From: 2-02-FULL-62-17 sp046153355 | GTDB taxonomy: Bacteria > Pseudomonadota > Gammaproteobacteria > Burkholderiales > SG8-39 | Length of the DNA: 9,310 nucleotides | Direction: 5' to 3' | Assembly: GCA_046153355.1 (NCBI GenBank) | Contig: JBJXEY010000224.1 | Span: forward strand, 1-9,310 | Shown here: positions 1-5,914 of the stretch, piece after piece | Position numbering within the stretch: position 1 is the first letter of the stretch | How the letters are laid out: every line of letters starts with the position of its first letter | The notes under the pieces: generated by a model | What the model saw: the letters and a program-made list of their open reading frames with translations, nothing else | What the model was told of the DNA's origin: nothing | The model's database searches: none | Position numbers and translations under genes: made by a program

Positions 1-164
1 CTCTAAAAGAGTGATAAATTGGATTCAGGGTAACGGTAATCGAGCCTTGATTTGAAAAAACCAGCGCGGCGTTCCCTATAAAGGGTGATCGTACACAAGC
101 GCCGCCCTGGACGGGTAATCGCAGGCCATGAGAATTTAGTAGTCAACGAGCAAAGGGAAATAAG
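1..164. other. Intergenic region upstream of the Bug protein gene
   Basis: No convincing gene is visible here. The stretch is fairly AT-rich and leads into the Bug-type gene on the plus strand. A reading frame on the opposite strand runs from inside that gene across this region, but it resembles nothing I know and antisense-overlaps a good gene, so I treat it as a shadow. The region probably carries the promoter and leader of the downstream gene. Confidence 0.5.
52..82 (+). promoter_or_regulatory. Possible sigma70-type promoter for the Bug protein gene
   Basis: TTGAAA (52-57) and TATAAA (77-82) resemble -35 and -10 boxes. The 19-nt spacer is longer than the preferred 17 nt. The -10 lies about 80 nt ahead of the start codon. 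This rests on motif resemblance only and is weak support. Confidence 0.25.
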
Positions 165-1145
165 ATGAAACCATTGGCTTACATTGCATATCTTCTGACA
201 GGGTTCGCGCTGTGCATGCCGGGCGCGGCTGCGCAGGATTACCCAAGCCGAGCGGTGAAAATCCTCGTGCCCTATGCCCCCGGAGGGCAACCTGACACGG
301 CAATCCGTGTGCTCTCCCAGCATTTTGGCGCGTTGCTCGGTCAGCCGTTTATTGTCGAGAACATTGCCGGGTCAAGCGGCGTCGCGGCCATTAATACTTT
401 GTTGAAGGCGCCCGCGGACGGCTACACGTTATTGAGCGCCGATGCTGGCCACTGGGCGATCAACCTCGCGCTCGATCCCAAGCACACTTATGACCCGGAG
501 CGCGATTTCACCCCGATCGGTTTGTTCGGGGAGACCACCGGATTGTTCCTGGCGGTAAACGATTCTGTCTCGGTGAAATCGTTTCAAGAGTTGGCCACAC
601 TGGCCAGAGCAAAACCTGGCGCGCTGAGTTACGCGTCGGCGGGTGTCGGCAGTATTCATCACCTGATCATGGAGGATTTGAAGAGCAATCTCAAAATGGA
701 CATCCTTCATGTTCCGTATAAGGGTAGCGCGCAGGCTGTACCTGCATTGGTTGGCGGTCAGGTCAATATGGCGATTGCTTCGCTCGCGGTGATCTCGGGT
801 TATGTCAAGGAAGGGCGGATTAAGCTTCTGGGTGTCGGCAATTTTAGGCGCTCTGGTCTGGCGCCGGATGTGCCAACCATGGCCGAGGCCGCGGGCATCC
901 CCGATTTCGGCCACACCGGCGGGTCGGGGCTATTTGCCCGCGCGGGCACGCCGCGCCCGGCCCTGGACAAAATTGTCGCGGCGCTTGCCAAGGTGGCGCT
1001 GCAGCCCGAGGTGCTGGCCCGGTACGCCACGGTTGGCCTGGAGGCATCGCCAAATCTCACCCCGGAGTATCTGTCCAACCGGATTCGCCACGATCGCATC
1101 AAATACACGCGCATCGTAAAAGCGTTCACTACGACGACTCAGTAA
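165..1145 (+). CDS. Bug/TctC-family tripartite tricarboxylate transporter substrate-binding protein
   Basis: This is a 326-residue exported binding protein of the Bug (TctC) family, which captures small carboxylates such as organic or aromatic acids in the periplasm. The start is supported by AGGGA at 154-158, 6 nt ahead of ATG. Residues 1-23 form a signal peptide with a hydrophobic core and a GAAA|QDYPSR cleavage site. Family signatures follow: QDYPSRAVKILVPYAPGG at the mature N-terminus, an Asp at about 44 in GGQPDTAIR, GVGSIHHL near 160 (the usual G-x-G-S-x-H-H/L loop), VPYKGSAQAVPALVGGQV near 185, and an APDVPTMAEAAGIP-type segment near 235. Length is normal for the family. No TctA or TctB membrane partner lies in the window, so this is an orphan binding protein, as is usual in Burkholderiales. 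The ligand cannot be read from the sequence. The gene converges on the RAYT gene, and a REP copy begins 5 nt after its stop. Confidence 0.95.
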   Translation: MKPLAYIAYLLTGFALCMPGAAAQDYPSRAVKILVPYAPGGQPDTAIRVLSQHFGALLGQPFIVENIAGSSGVAAINTLLKAPADGYTLLSADAGHWAINLALDPKHTYDPERDFTPIGLFGETTGLFLAVNDSVSVKSFQELATLARAKPGALSYASAGVGSIHHLIMEDLKSNLKMDILHVPYKGSAQAVPALVGGQVNMAIASLAVISGYVKEGRIKLLGVGNFRRSGLAPDVPTMAEAAGIPDFGHTGGSGLFARAGTPRPALDKIVAALAKVALQPEVLARYATVGLEASPNLTPEYLSNRIRHDRIKYTRIVKAFTTTTQ

Positions 1146-1150
1146 CTGCA

Positions 1151-1168
1151 AAAAGGGGCCAGGCTCGA
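1151..1168 (+). repeat. REP element copy 1, downstream flank of the RAYT gene
   Basis: This is the 18-bp sequence AAAAGGGGCCAGGCTCGA. The same 18 bp recur exactly in inverted orientation at 1952-1969, and both arms of the REPIN at 8926-8991 contain them. The copy ends directly against the RAYT stop codon (TTA on the plus strand, 1169-1171) and begins 5 nt after the stop of the Bug gene, so it fills the whole gap between two convergent genes. Confidence 0.9.
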
Positions 1169-1870
1169 TTATTCGCTCACCCTTTCATCCCGCCGCGGCC
1201 TGCCGCGTGGTCTTGCAATGCGTCGATTGCCGGTGACTTGTTCGATCTTTTCATGAAATCTGGAATCTCCGATGGGTTGATTCTGTTGCAGCGATGTTCG
1301 AATATCGCTGATTGCCGATTGATGAAGCCCTTCATTAATCAACGCACGATAATTCGCGCGCCGGGACTGATCGTTTTCACCCAGGGCCATGTAGAGAGGA
1401 TGCGGTGTCAGTATGGCGTCGAATTGTCCGAGTCCATTGGATCGGTAGCTGCTCCACGGGTAGTGCGCGGGATCGTGAACAATGGCGGCGCGCACCGGGT
1501 TGAGTTCGATGTAACGTTGGCAGGCGAGAAAGTAGGTCTCCTCCTGGACCAATGATGATTTATATCGGCTGTCCCAGAGCGTTCCGGTACGGTGATGGGC
1601 GTGATTGACATGTTGTACGTACCGCCGTCCCAATGAAATGATTAGCCGTGGAACTGCCTCGGCCTCAAGCGGAGTGAGCAACAGGTGCACGTGATTGGTC
1701 ATCAACGCGTAGGCGTGTAGCTGACAACTGGTATCGACGAGTGCTTCCTCTAGCCACCGCAAGTAAAGGGCGTAGTCGTTGTCACTAAAGAAGCAGCGTT
1801 CTCGATTGTGCCCCCGCTGCACAATATGCAGGGGCACGCCGTCTAGATGGGTGCGGGGGCGTCGTGGCAT
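1169..1870 (-). CDS. REP-associated tyrosine transposase (RAYT), Y1/IS200-like HUH family
   Basis: This is a 233-residue single-strand DNA transposase-like protein of the Y1 (IS200/IS605-like HUH) superfamily. RAYTs bind and nick REP hairpins and are thought to spread REP/REPIN elements. I chose the ATG at 1870 because it gives the typical RAYT N-terminus MPRRPRTHLDGVPLHIVQRG. The frame continues upstream to a GTG at 1972, but that part merely translates the flanking REP. Visible motifs are QRGHNRERCFF (18-28), the HUH motif NHVHLLL with H60 and H62, candidate catalytic Tyr84 in GRRYVQHVN, GTLWDSRYKSSLV (96-108), and YIELNPVRAAIVHDPAHYPWSSY (120-142, family hallmark). A basic tail (RRIARPRGRPRR, about 216-227) is likely for DNA binding. 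No frameshift or stop interrupts it, so the gene looks intact. The Shine-Dalgarno sequence is weak. REP copies bound both ends. Confidence 0.93.
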   Translation of the reverse strand: MPRRPRTHLDGVPLHIVQRGHNRERCFFSDNDYALYLRWLEEALVDTSCQLHAYALMTNHVHLLLTPLEAEAVPRLIISLGRRYVQHVNHAHHRTGTLWDSRYKSSLVQEETYFLACQRYIELNPVRAAIVHDPAHYPWSSYRSNGLGQFDAILTPHPLYMALGENDQSRRANYRALINEGLHQSAISDIRTSLQQNQPIGDSRFHEKIEQVTGNRRIARPRGRPRRDERVSE

Positions 1871-1951
1871 GAATTGGGCGAGCAACTCTTGATGGATTGC
1901 TACCTCAACGCATGACTGGTCACATTGGTGGACATTCCGGAAAAATTTAAT

Positions 1952-1969
1952 TCGAGCCTGGCCCCTTTT
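1952..1969 (-). repeat. REP element copy 2, upstream flank of the RAYT gene
   Basis: The reverse complement is AAAAGGGGCCAGGCTCGA, identical to copy 1. It lies about 80 bp upstream of the chosen RAYT start codon, inside the probable leader or promoter region. A RAYT protein that binds REP DNA could therefore contact its own upstream region. Confidence 0.9.
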
Positions 1970-1985
1970 CACCTTTTCCGGGAAA

Positions 1986-2002
1986 TCGAGCCTGGCCCCT
2001 TT
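1986..2002 (-). repeat. REP element copy 3, in tandem with copy 2
   Basis: This copy matches 17 of the 18 REP bases (TCGAGCCTGGCCCCTTT on the plus strand) in the same orientation as copy 2, offset by 34 bp. Its last two T bases are also the first two bases of the amidohydrolase stop codon (TTA at 2001-2003 on the plus strand). It is the only same-orientation tandem REP pair in the window. Confidence 0.85.
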
Positions 2003-2978
2003 ATTTCAGCTTGAACAATTTCTGCGCGTTGGTGCGGCCAATCTTCGTGCGATCGGCCTCCGATAGCGGCGCCTTGTCGAACCACTCAGCCGCCTGCCCG
2101 AAGTCCTCAAAAGGGTAGTCGGCGGAGAACATGATGCGGTCGATGCCAATCTCGGAGATCGCCTGTATCAAGGTGGAGTCGTGGAAGTTGCCGCTGGTGG
2201 TGAGGTGGAAGTTGTTGCGGAAATATTCGCCCAAGGTTTTTTTGCACGGGGTTTTGTCACCACCCTTTTTAATCCGGTGATCCACGCGCCAGATGCTGCC
2301 GGGCAGGCTTTCTCCCAGGTGGCCGATGATGACTTGCAACTTGGGATAACGATCAAACACCCCGCCGCCCATCATGCGCAGCGAATGCGTCGCGGTTTCC
2401 ACGCCAAACGCCCAGGCCGAGCCATACAGATAGGGATGCCCTTCGTAGGAACGCATCTGCGTGGCGATTGGATTTCTCGGATGCAGGTAAAACGGTACGT
2501 CCAGTTTCACATGCGCCTCCCACACCGGGTCGAATTGTGGCAGGTCGTAATACAGAGCCGAATCCGGATCGTGTAATTGCGTGAAGCCATTGACCATGCA
2601 GCCTTTGAAGCCCAGGTCTTTGATGGCGCGTTCCAGTTCCCGTGCCGCGGCCTGCGGGTCTTGCATGGGGATGGCGGCGAAACCAGAGAAACGCGTAGGG
2701 TTTTTTGCGCAACGCTCGGCGAGGAAATCATTGGTGCGTTGCGCAAGTTCCAGTGCATCCTTGGGATTGAGCACCTGCTGTACCGCGGGCGCGCCTAGCG
2801 ATACCACGGTGTGCTCCACGCCGTTGGCGTCCATCTCGGCCAAGCCCACATCCCACATGGCCTCCTGGCGGCGAGCAAAATCGGGCCAATTGGGCAGGCG
2901 GCTGCCGAAGTAAACCAAGCGTTCATCGAACTTCGCCGGCGGCGAAAAATGTTCTTCCAGTGCGATCTTTCCCTGCAT
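2001..2978 (-). CDS. Gamma-resorcylate decarboxylase-like metal-dependent amidohydrolase (ACMSD family)
   Basis: This is a 325-residue cytoplasmic TIM-barrel enzyme of the amidohydrolase-2/ACMSD family. It resembles, over its full length, 2,6-dihydroxybenzoate (gamma-resorcylate) decarboxylases, which reversibly remove CO2 from resorcylates to give resorcinol. The start fits the family N-terminus MQGKIALEEHF. Expected metal ligands are Glu8 and His10 (EEHF), His166 (YLHPRNP), and Asp287 (FSADYPF), with His220 (IIGHLGE) as the usual catalytic or ligand histidine. Other hallmarks are NGF at 130-132, YYDLPQFDPVW (143-153), HPYLYGSAWAF (181-191), LTTSGNF (259-265) and the end KIGRTNAQKLFKL. Length matches the characterised enzymes (about 327 aa). 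The exact substrate is uncertain, because related members act on other hydroxybenzoates. It is divergent from the TAXI gene across a 208-bp region with symmetric sites, which suggests shared control. Its stop overlaps REP copy 3. Confidence 0.88.
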   Translation of the reverse strand: MQGKIALEEHFSPPAKFDERLVYFGSRLPNWPDFARRQEAMWDVGLAEMDANGVEHTVVSLGAPAVQQVLNPKDALELAQRTNDFLAERCAKNPTRFSGFAAIPMQDPQAAARELERAIKDLGFKGCMVNGFTQLHDPDSALYYDLPQFDPVWEAHVKLDVPFYLHPRNPIATQMRSYEGHPYLYGSAWAFGVETATHSLRMMGGGVFDRYPKLQVIIGHLGESLPGSIWRVDHRIKKGGDKTPCKKTLGEYFRNNFHLTTSGNFHDSTLIQAISEIGIDRIMFSADYPFEDFGQAAEWFDKAPLSEADRTKIGRTNAQKLFKLK

Positions 2979-3008
2979 GATGCGTTCCCGTGGTTGAATT
3001 GCGAGGGC

Positions 3009-3045
3009 CGAAGCTTAGCCCGGGCGCGCGAAGCTTGCGCGAGGG
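3009..3045. repeat. Paired CGAAGCTT boxes 20 bp apart, with nearby direct repeat
   Basis: AAGCTT occurs at 3011-3016 and 3031-3036, each preceded by CG, so the boxes are spaced by about two helical turns. GCGAGGGC also occurs at 3001-3008 and again near 3039-3046. All lie in the leader of the amidohydrolase gene. This could be an operator or chance repetition in GC-rich DNA. Confidence 0.3.
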
Positions 3046-3077
3046 CTTAGCCTTGATCGCGAGGCGTCAAGTCAATT

Positions 3078-3098
3078 TACTAAGATTAAATTTTAGTA
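3078..3098. promoter_or_regulatory. Near-perfect 21-bp palindrome, candidate operator of the divergent genes
   Basis: The arms are TACTAAGATT (3078-3087) and AATTTTAGTA (3089-3098) around a central A at 3088. Nine of ten positions pair. It is AT-rich, unlike the neighbouring genes, and lies between the divergent amidohydrolase and TAXI genes. Dimeric repressors or activators (TetR, GntR, MarR, LysR types) bind sites of this form. No regulator gene is in the window, so the binder is unknown. Confidence 0.5.
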
Positions 3099-3105
3099 GT
3101 TCCAG

Positions 3106-3135
3106 TTGATGTGCATGATGGGGCAGTATTAATAC
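3106..3135 (+). promoter_or_regulatory. Possible promoter of the TAXI gene with overlapping GTATTAATAC palindrome
   Basis: TTGATG (3106-3111) and TAATAC (3130-3135) are separated by 18 nt and resemble -35 and -10 boxes. The proposed -10 lies inside a perfect 10-bp palindrome GTATTAATAC (3126-3135), about 50 nt ahead of the start codon. This is motif-level support only. Confidence 0.3.
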
Positions 3136-3186
3136 CAAAATTAGAATGCTCAGCAATGGGCGGATAGCAAAGGGAGCGAACAAAGC

Positions 3187-4164
3187 ATGGAAGCACTGCC
3201 ACCAGGCGCGAATTTCAAACGCTGCAAACTACTTTGGGAAATCGGCATCGACATGGCCGGCGATCCGGCCGAGCCGTATCACGGTGATCGTGACATGCTG
3301 ATCGCGGTGGGCAAGGGCTCGGGGGATAATTTTCGCCCCAAGCTGCGCATGGCCACCGGCGCGCCGCATCTGGCTTATTCGGTGGCCAATGGCGAGCTCG
3401 ATGTGGCCATCATCAATCCTTCGGGTCTCTTGACGCAGGCCTATCGCGGCACCGGCATGTTCAAGGCGCCGCTGCCGGTGCGCATTCTTGCAAATTACCC
3501 GTCGTGGGATCGTTTTGTGTTCCTCATTCACCCGCGCACCGGCTTGAAGTCGCTCGCGGAGATCAAGGAGAAACGCTATCCCTTGCGGCTCTCAATCCGC
3601 GAAGACCTCAACCACCCCACGCGGGTTCTGATCCAACAAACTTTTGCCCAATATGGTTTCTCAATCGAAGAACTTGTCGCCTGGGGCGGCAGTTTGCAAT
3701 TGAATAAGGGGCCGGGCGACGAGCGCCGTTTGCGGGCCTTGAAAGACGGAACCATCGACGCGGTCATGGACGAGGGAATCATCGCTTATTTGGAAGAAGC
3801 CCTGGCCGCCGACATGAAACCCATGGCGCCCGAACCCATGGTGTTCGATGCACTGGTCGCGCTGGGCTGGCGCAAGGTGAGCATTCCACCAGGAATATAC
3901 AAGGGGATTACCGCCGAATACCCCTGTATCGATTTCAGCGGCTGGCCGGTCTACACGCGGGAATCCCTGCCCGAAGAAATTGCGCACCGCATCTGCGCCG
4001 CGATCCACGCACGACAGGATGAAATTCCCTGGGAGAGCAGCAAACCCTGGACGCCTGTCATGGAATTCTCCCATCTAGGCATGGACACCCCAACCACGCC
4101 GCGCGACGTGCCCTTACACGCCGGGGCCGCGCGCTGGTACCGGGAACAGGGCATAGCCGTTTAA
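3187..4164 (+). CDS. TAXI-family TRAP-type solute-binding protein without a signal peptide
   Basis: This is a 325-residue protein of the TAXI (NMT1-like) class of periplasmic binding proteins, which normally deliver small acids to a TRAP permease. Visible features are IAVGKGSGDNFRPKLRMATG (39-58), GELDVAIINPSG (69-80), the central WDRFVFLIHPRTGLKSLAEIKEKRYPLRLSI (107-137), LKDGTIDAVMDEGI (185-198) and the C-terminal YPCIDFSGWPVYTRESLPEEIAHRI (245-269), where TAXI proteins have a similar tail. The start is the first possible one: AGGGAG (3171-3176) precedes ATG and an in-frame TAG lies at 3142-3144. The N-terminus MEALPPGANFKRCKLLWEIG is not a signal peptide, so the protein is probably cytoplasmic or exported in some other way. 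No TRAP permease gene is in the window. Ligand sensing or chaperoning is possible, but I cannot assign a role. It is divergent from the resorcylate decarboxylase-like gene. Confidence 0.82.
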   Translation: MEALPPGANFKRCKLLWEIGIDMAGDPAEPYHGDRDMLIAVGKGSGDNFRPKLRMATGAPHLAYSVANGELDVAIINPSGLLTQAYRGTGMFKAPLPVRILANYPSWDRFVFLIHPRTGLKSLAEIKEKRYPLRLSIREDLNHPTRVLIQQTFAQYGFSIEELVAWGGSLQLNKGPGDERRLRALKDGTIDAVMDEGIIAYLEEALAADMKPMAPEPMVFDALVALGWRKVSIPPGIYKGITAEYPCIDFSGWPVYTRESLPEEIAHRICAAIHARQDEIPWESSKPWTPVMEFSHLGMDTPTTPRDVPLHAGAARWYREQGIAV

Positions 4165-4202
4165 GCGCCTGTCGGGTAAGAACGTGGAATCGTCCCAACG
4201 GA

Positions 4203-4248
4203 GGGAATAAACCCCCGGGCAAAAGCGTACGCAATGGGGTCTATTCCC
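4203..4248. repeat. Imperfect 13-bp inverted repeat (hairpin) ahead of the MBL-fold gene
   Basis: The left arm GGGAATAAACCCC (4203-4215) and right arm GGGGTCTATTCCC (4236-4248) pair at 12 of 13 positions around a 20-nt loop. The loop contains a perfect 8-bp palindrome, GCGTACGC (4225-4232). It begins 39 nt after the TAXI stop. No T tract follows, so a classical intrinsic terminator is unlikely. A leader structure, an operator or a small repeat element are the alternatives. Confidence 0.6.
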
Positions 4249-4323
4249 GGCGATGGGAAGCTGGTACCTTATGCGCCCGGACGATATTCCATCCGCCGAT
4301 TTCGAAGATTTTTATCATTTTGC

Positions 4324-4330
4324 GAGAGGA
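4324..4330 (+). promoter_or_regulatory. Ribosome binding site that fixes the MBL-fold start
   Basis: GAGAGGA lies 5 nt ahead of the ATG at 4336, which opens a clean signal peptide. An in-frame ATG at 4234 would add 34 residues with no export signal at the front and would pass through the right arm of the hairpin. The later start is therefore preferred. Confidence 0.8.
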
Positions 4331-4335
4331 CAGTA

Positions 4336-5802
4336 ATGAAAAATTTGAATTTACGCGTGGGCGTTCTTGCGGTTAGCGCCAGTTTCACGATTTTTGGCCT
4401 GCCAGCAATGGCGCAACAATACGAGGCGGCCGGTATATTGAAACGTGCCGCCAATAATTTGGGCGCCGGTGATCTTAATACTCTGGTCTACAGCGCCGCC
4501 GGCAACGCGTGGGGCGCCGGTCAGCCCTACACGGCGGGTAAGGCATTGCCCAAACAAAATTACCGCATTACCCGCACTATCGATTACGTCAATGCGGCGT
4601 TGTCGGACGATGTGACGCGCAGCCGCGCCGAGCCGCGTGGAGGCACGGGCGTGCCCTTGACGGGCGAGCAAAATGTGATTGAGGCCGTCGGCGGCAACTC
4701 GAGTTGGAACGTGGTCAATATGAACGTGGTGGCCAATAACCGTTGGGTTGCGGAGCGCATTCCGCAAGTTTGGCTCAATCCGCATGGTGTGATCAAAGCC
4801 GCGCTAAAGAACAACGCGACACTTACCTTCGTCACCGAAGGCAAAAAATCCCTGGGTGTGGTGTCGTTCACCGAGCCTGGTCGTTTCAACGCCAAGGCCT
4901 ATATCAATGACGCCGCCGAGGTTGAGCGCATTGAAGCGGTGGTGCCCAATCCGGTGATGGGGGATATGTCCGTGGTGACGAAATTCTCCGAGTATCGCGA
5001 TTTCGGTCGCGGCGTAAAATTTCCCAGTCGCATCGAGGAGAGCACCGCCGGAAATATGACGCTGCAATTGGTGGTGACCGATGTGCAGCCGAATTCTGGC
5101 AAGGTGGCGATTCAGGTTCCGCCGGCAGCGGCCAACTACAAGGAAACTGTTGCCTCGACCAAACTTGCCGACGGCGTATGGATGCTGGCGGGTGGTTCGC
5201 ATAACAGCGTGGCCGTCGAGATGAAGGACCACGCCGTGGTGGTGGAAGGTCCGCTCAACGACGGGCGTTCGCAGGCGGTGATCGACGAAACCAAGAAACT
5301 GATCCCCAATAAGCCAATTCGGTTTGTGCTCAACACACACGTGCACTTTGACCACTCGGGTGGCGTGGGAACGTTTGCCGCCGAAGGCGCGACCATCGTC
5401 ACGCATCAGACCAACAAGGCGTATTTTGATCGTGCCTTGTCTGTCAAGCGCACGGTGAGCCCAGATGCGTTGGCTAAATCGAAGAAGAAAGCCAATGTAC
5501 GTGGCGTGGGCGATAAATTCGTGCATACCGATGGCAATCGTTCCATCGAAATGCATACCCTCAAGGGAAGCATCCACAACGATTCGTTGATGATGGTGTA
5601 TTTGCCGAAGGAAAAAATTCTGATCCAGGCCGATGTATTCGCACCACTGGCGGCGGGTGCTAAACCGCCCGCCAAGCCGAATCCGGTTCAGGTGAATTTT
5701 GCCGAGAACATCGACCGCCTGAAATTAGCGGTTGATACAGTTGCGCCGATTCACGGTGCGCCGCATCCGTTCGCGGAAGTCAAGCGCGCGCTTGGCATGT
5801 AA
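4336..5802 (+). CDS. Exported metallo-beta-lactamase-fold hydrolase with a large N-terminal domain
   Basis: This is a 488-residue protein. Residues 1-26 form a signal peptide (MKNLNLRVGVLAVSASF... with LPAMA|QQ cleavage), so it acts in the periplasm or beyond. Residues about 30-265 form a beta-rich region with no motif I recognise. The MBL fold follows from about 270 to 488. Its metal-site residues are complete: H335, H337, D339 and H340 in NTHVHFDHSGG, His414 in GSIHNDSLMM, Asp433 in QADVF and His473 in IHGAPH. A di-zinc or iron centre is therefore expected. The hydrolysed substrate is unknown. Nothing specifically points to beta-lactams, and quinoprotein-relay-type or lactonase-type MBL proteins are alternatives. 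It starts 171 nt after the TAXI stop, with a hairpin between them, so co-transcription is possible but not clear. A strong terminator follows. Confidence 0.85.
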   Translation: MKNLNLRVGVLAVSASFTIFGLPAMAQQYEAAGILKRAANNLGAGDLNTLVYSAAGNAWGAGQPYTAGKALPKQNYRITRTIDYVNAALSDDVTRSRAEPRGGTGVPLTGEQNVIEAVGGNSSWNVVNMNVVANNRWVAERIPQVWLNPHGVIKAALKNNATLTFVTEGKKSLGVVSFTEPGRFNAKAYINDAAEVERIEAVVPNPVMGDMSVVTKFSEYRDFGRGVKFPSRIEESTAGNMTLQLVVTDVQPNSGKVAIQVPPAAANYKETVASTKLADGVWMLAGGSHNSVAVEMKDHAVVVEGPLNDGRSQAVIDETKKLIPNKPIRFVLNTHVHFDHSGGVGTFAAEGATIVTHQTNKAYFDRALSVKRTVSPDALAKSKKKANVRGVGDKFVHTDGNRSIEMHTLKGSIHNDSLMMVYLPKEKILIQADVFAPLAAGAKPPAKPNPVQVNFAENIDRLKLAVDTVAPIHGAPHPFAEVKRALGM

Positions 5803-5837
5803 ATTGTCGCTGGCTTAAACACTCGCGCTGAAATAAA

Positions 5838-5871
5838 AAGGCCGGACCGTTTTGCGGTCCGGCCCTTTTTT
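5838..5871. terminator. Bidirectional intrinsic terminator
   Basis: A perfect 10-bp stem, GGCCGGACCG (5840-5849) with CGGTCCGGCC (5855-5864), encloses the loop TTTTG. TTTTTT (5866-5871) follows and an A-rich tract precedes it. It lies between the convergent MBL-fold and aldo/keto reductase genes and should stop transcripts from both sides. Confidence 0.93.
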
Positions 5872-5914
5872 ATGGCAACACTTTGCGCGATGCGCGGCGG
5901 GTCAAGCCGCAATG

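Larger units (their letters stand above)
1150..1970. mobile_element. RAYT gene with flanking inverted REP copies (transposon-like unit)
   Basis: The RAYT gene sits between REP copy 1 (plus orientation, 1151-1168) and REP copy 2 (inverted, 1952-1969), which are identical over 18 bp. The unit therefore has terminal inverted repeats and about 820 bp in total, like a REPIN whose centre has been replaced by the transposase gene. I find no target-site duplication outside the repeats. RAYTs are usually described as single-copy and domesticated rather than as self-mobile insertion sequences, so mobility of this unit is an inference. Confidence 0.6.

Noticed and set aside
1871..1972. N-terminal extension of the RAYT frame to a GTG at 1972
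   Set aside because: The added residues (MKRGQARIK...) are a translation of REP copy 2 and its flank, and the typical RAYT N-terminus begins at the ATG at 1870.
1150..2003. Target-site duplication around the RAYT/REP unit
   Set aside because: The sequences outside the repeats (AACTGC on the left, CACCTT or ATTTCAG on the right) do not match, so no duplication can be claimed.
4234..4335. Upstream ATG extending the MBL-fold protein by 34 residues
   Set aside because: It lacks a convincing ribosome binding site, crosses the hairpin arm and would bury the signal peptide. The start at 4336 has GAGAGGA correctly spaced.
4804..5577. 257-residue frame antisense to the MBL-fold gene
   Set aside because: It is a His- and Arg-rich shadow of a gene with complete metal-site motifs, with no recognisable domain of its own.
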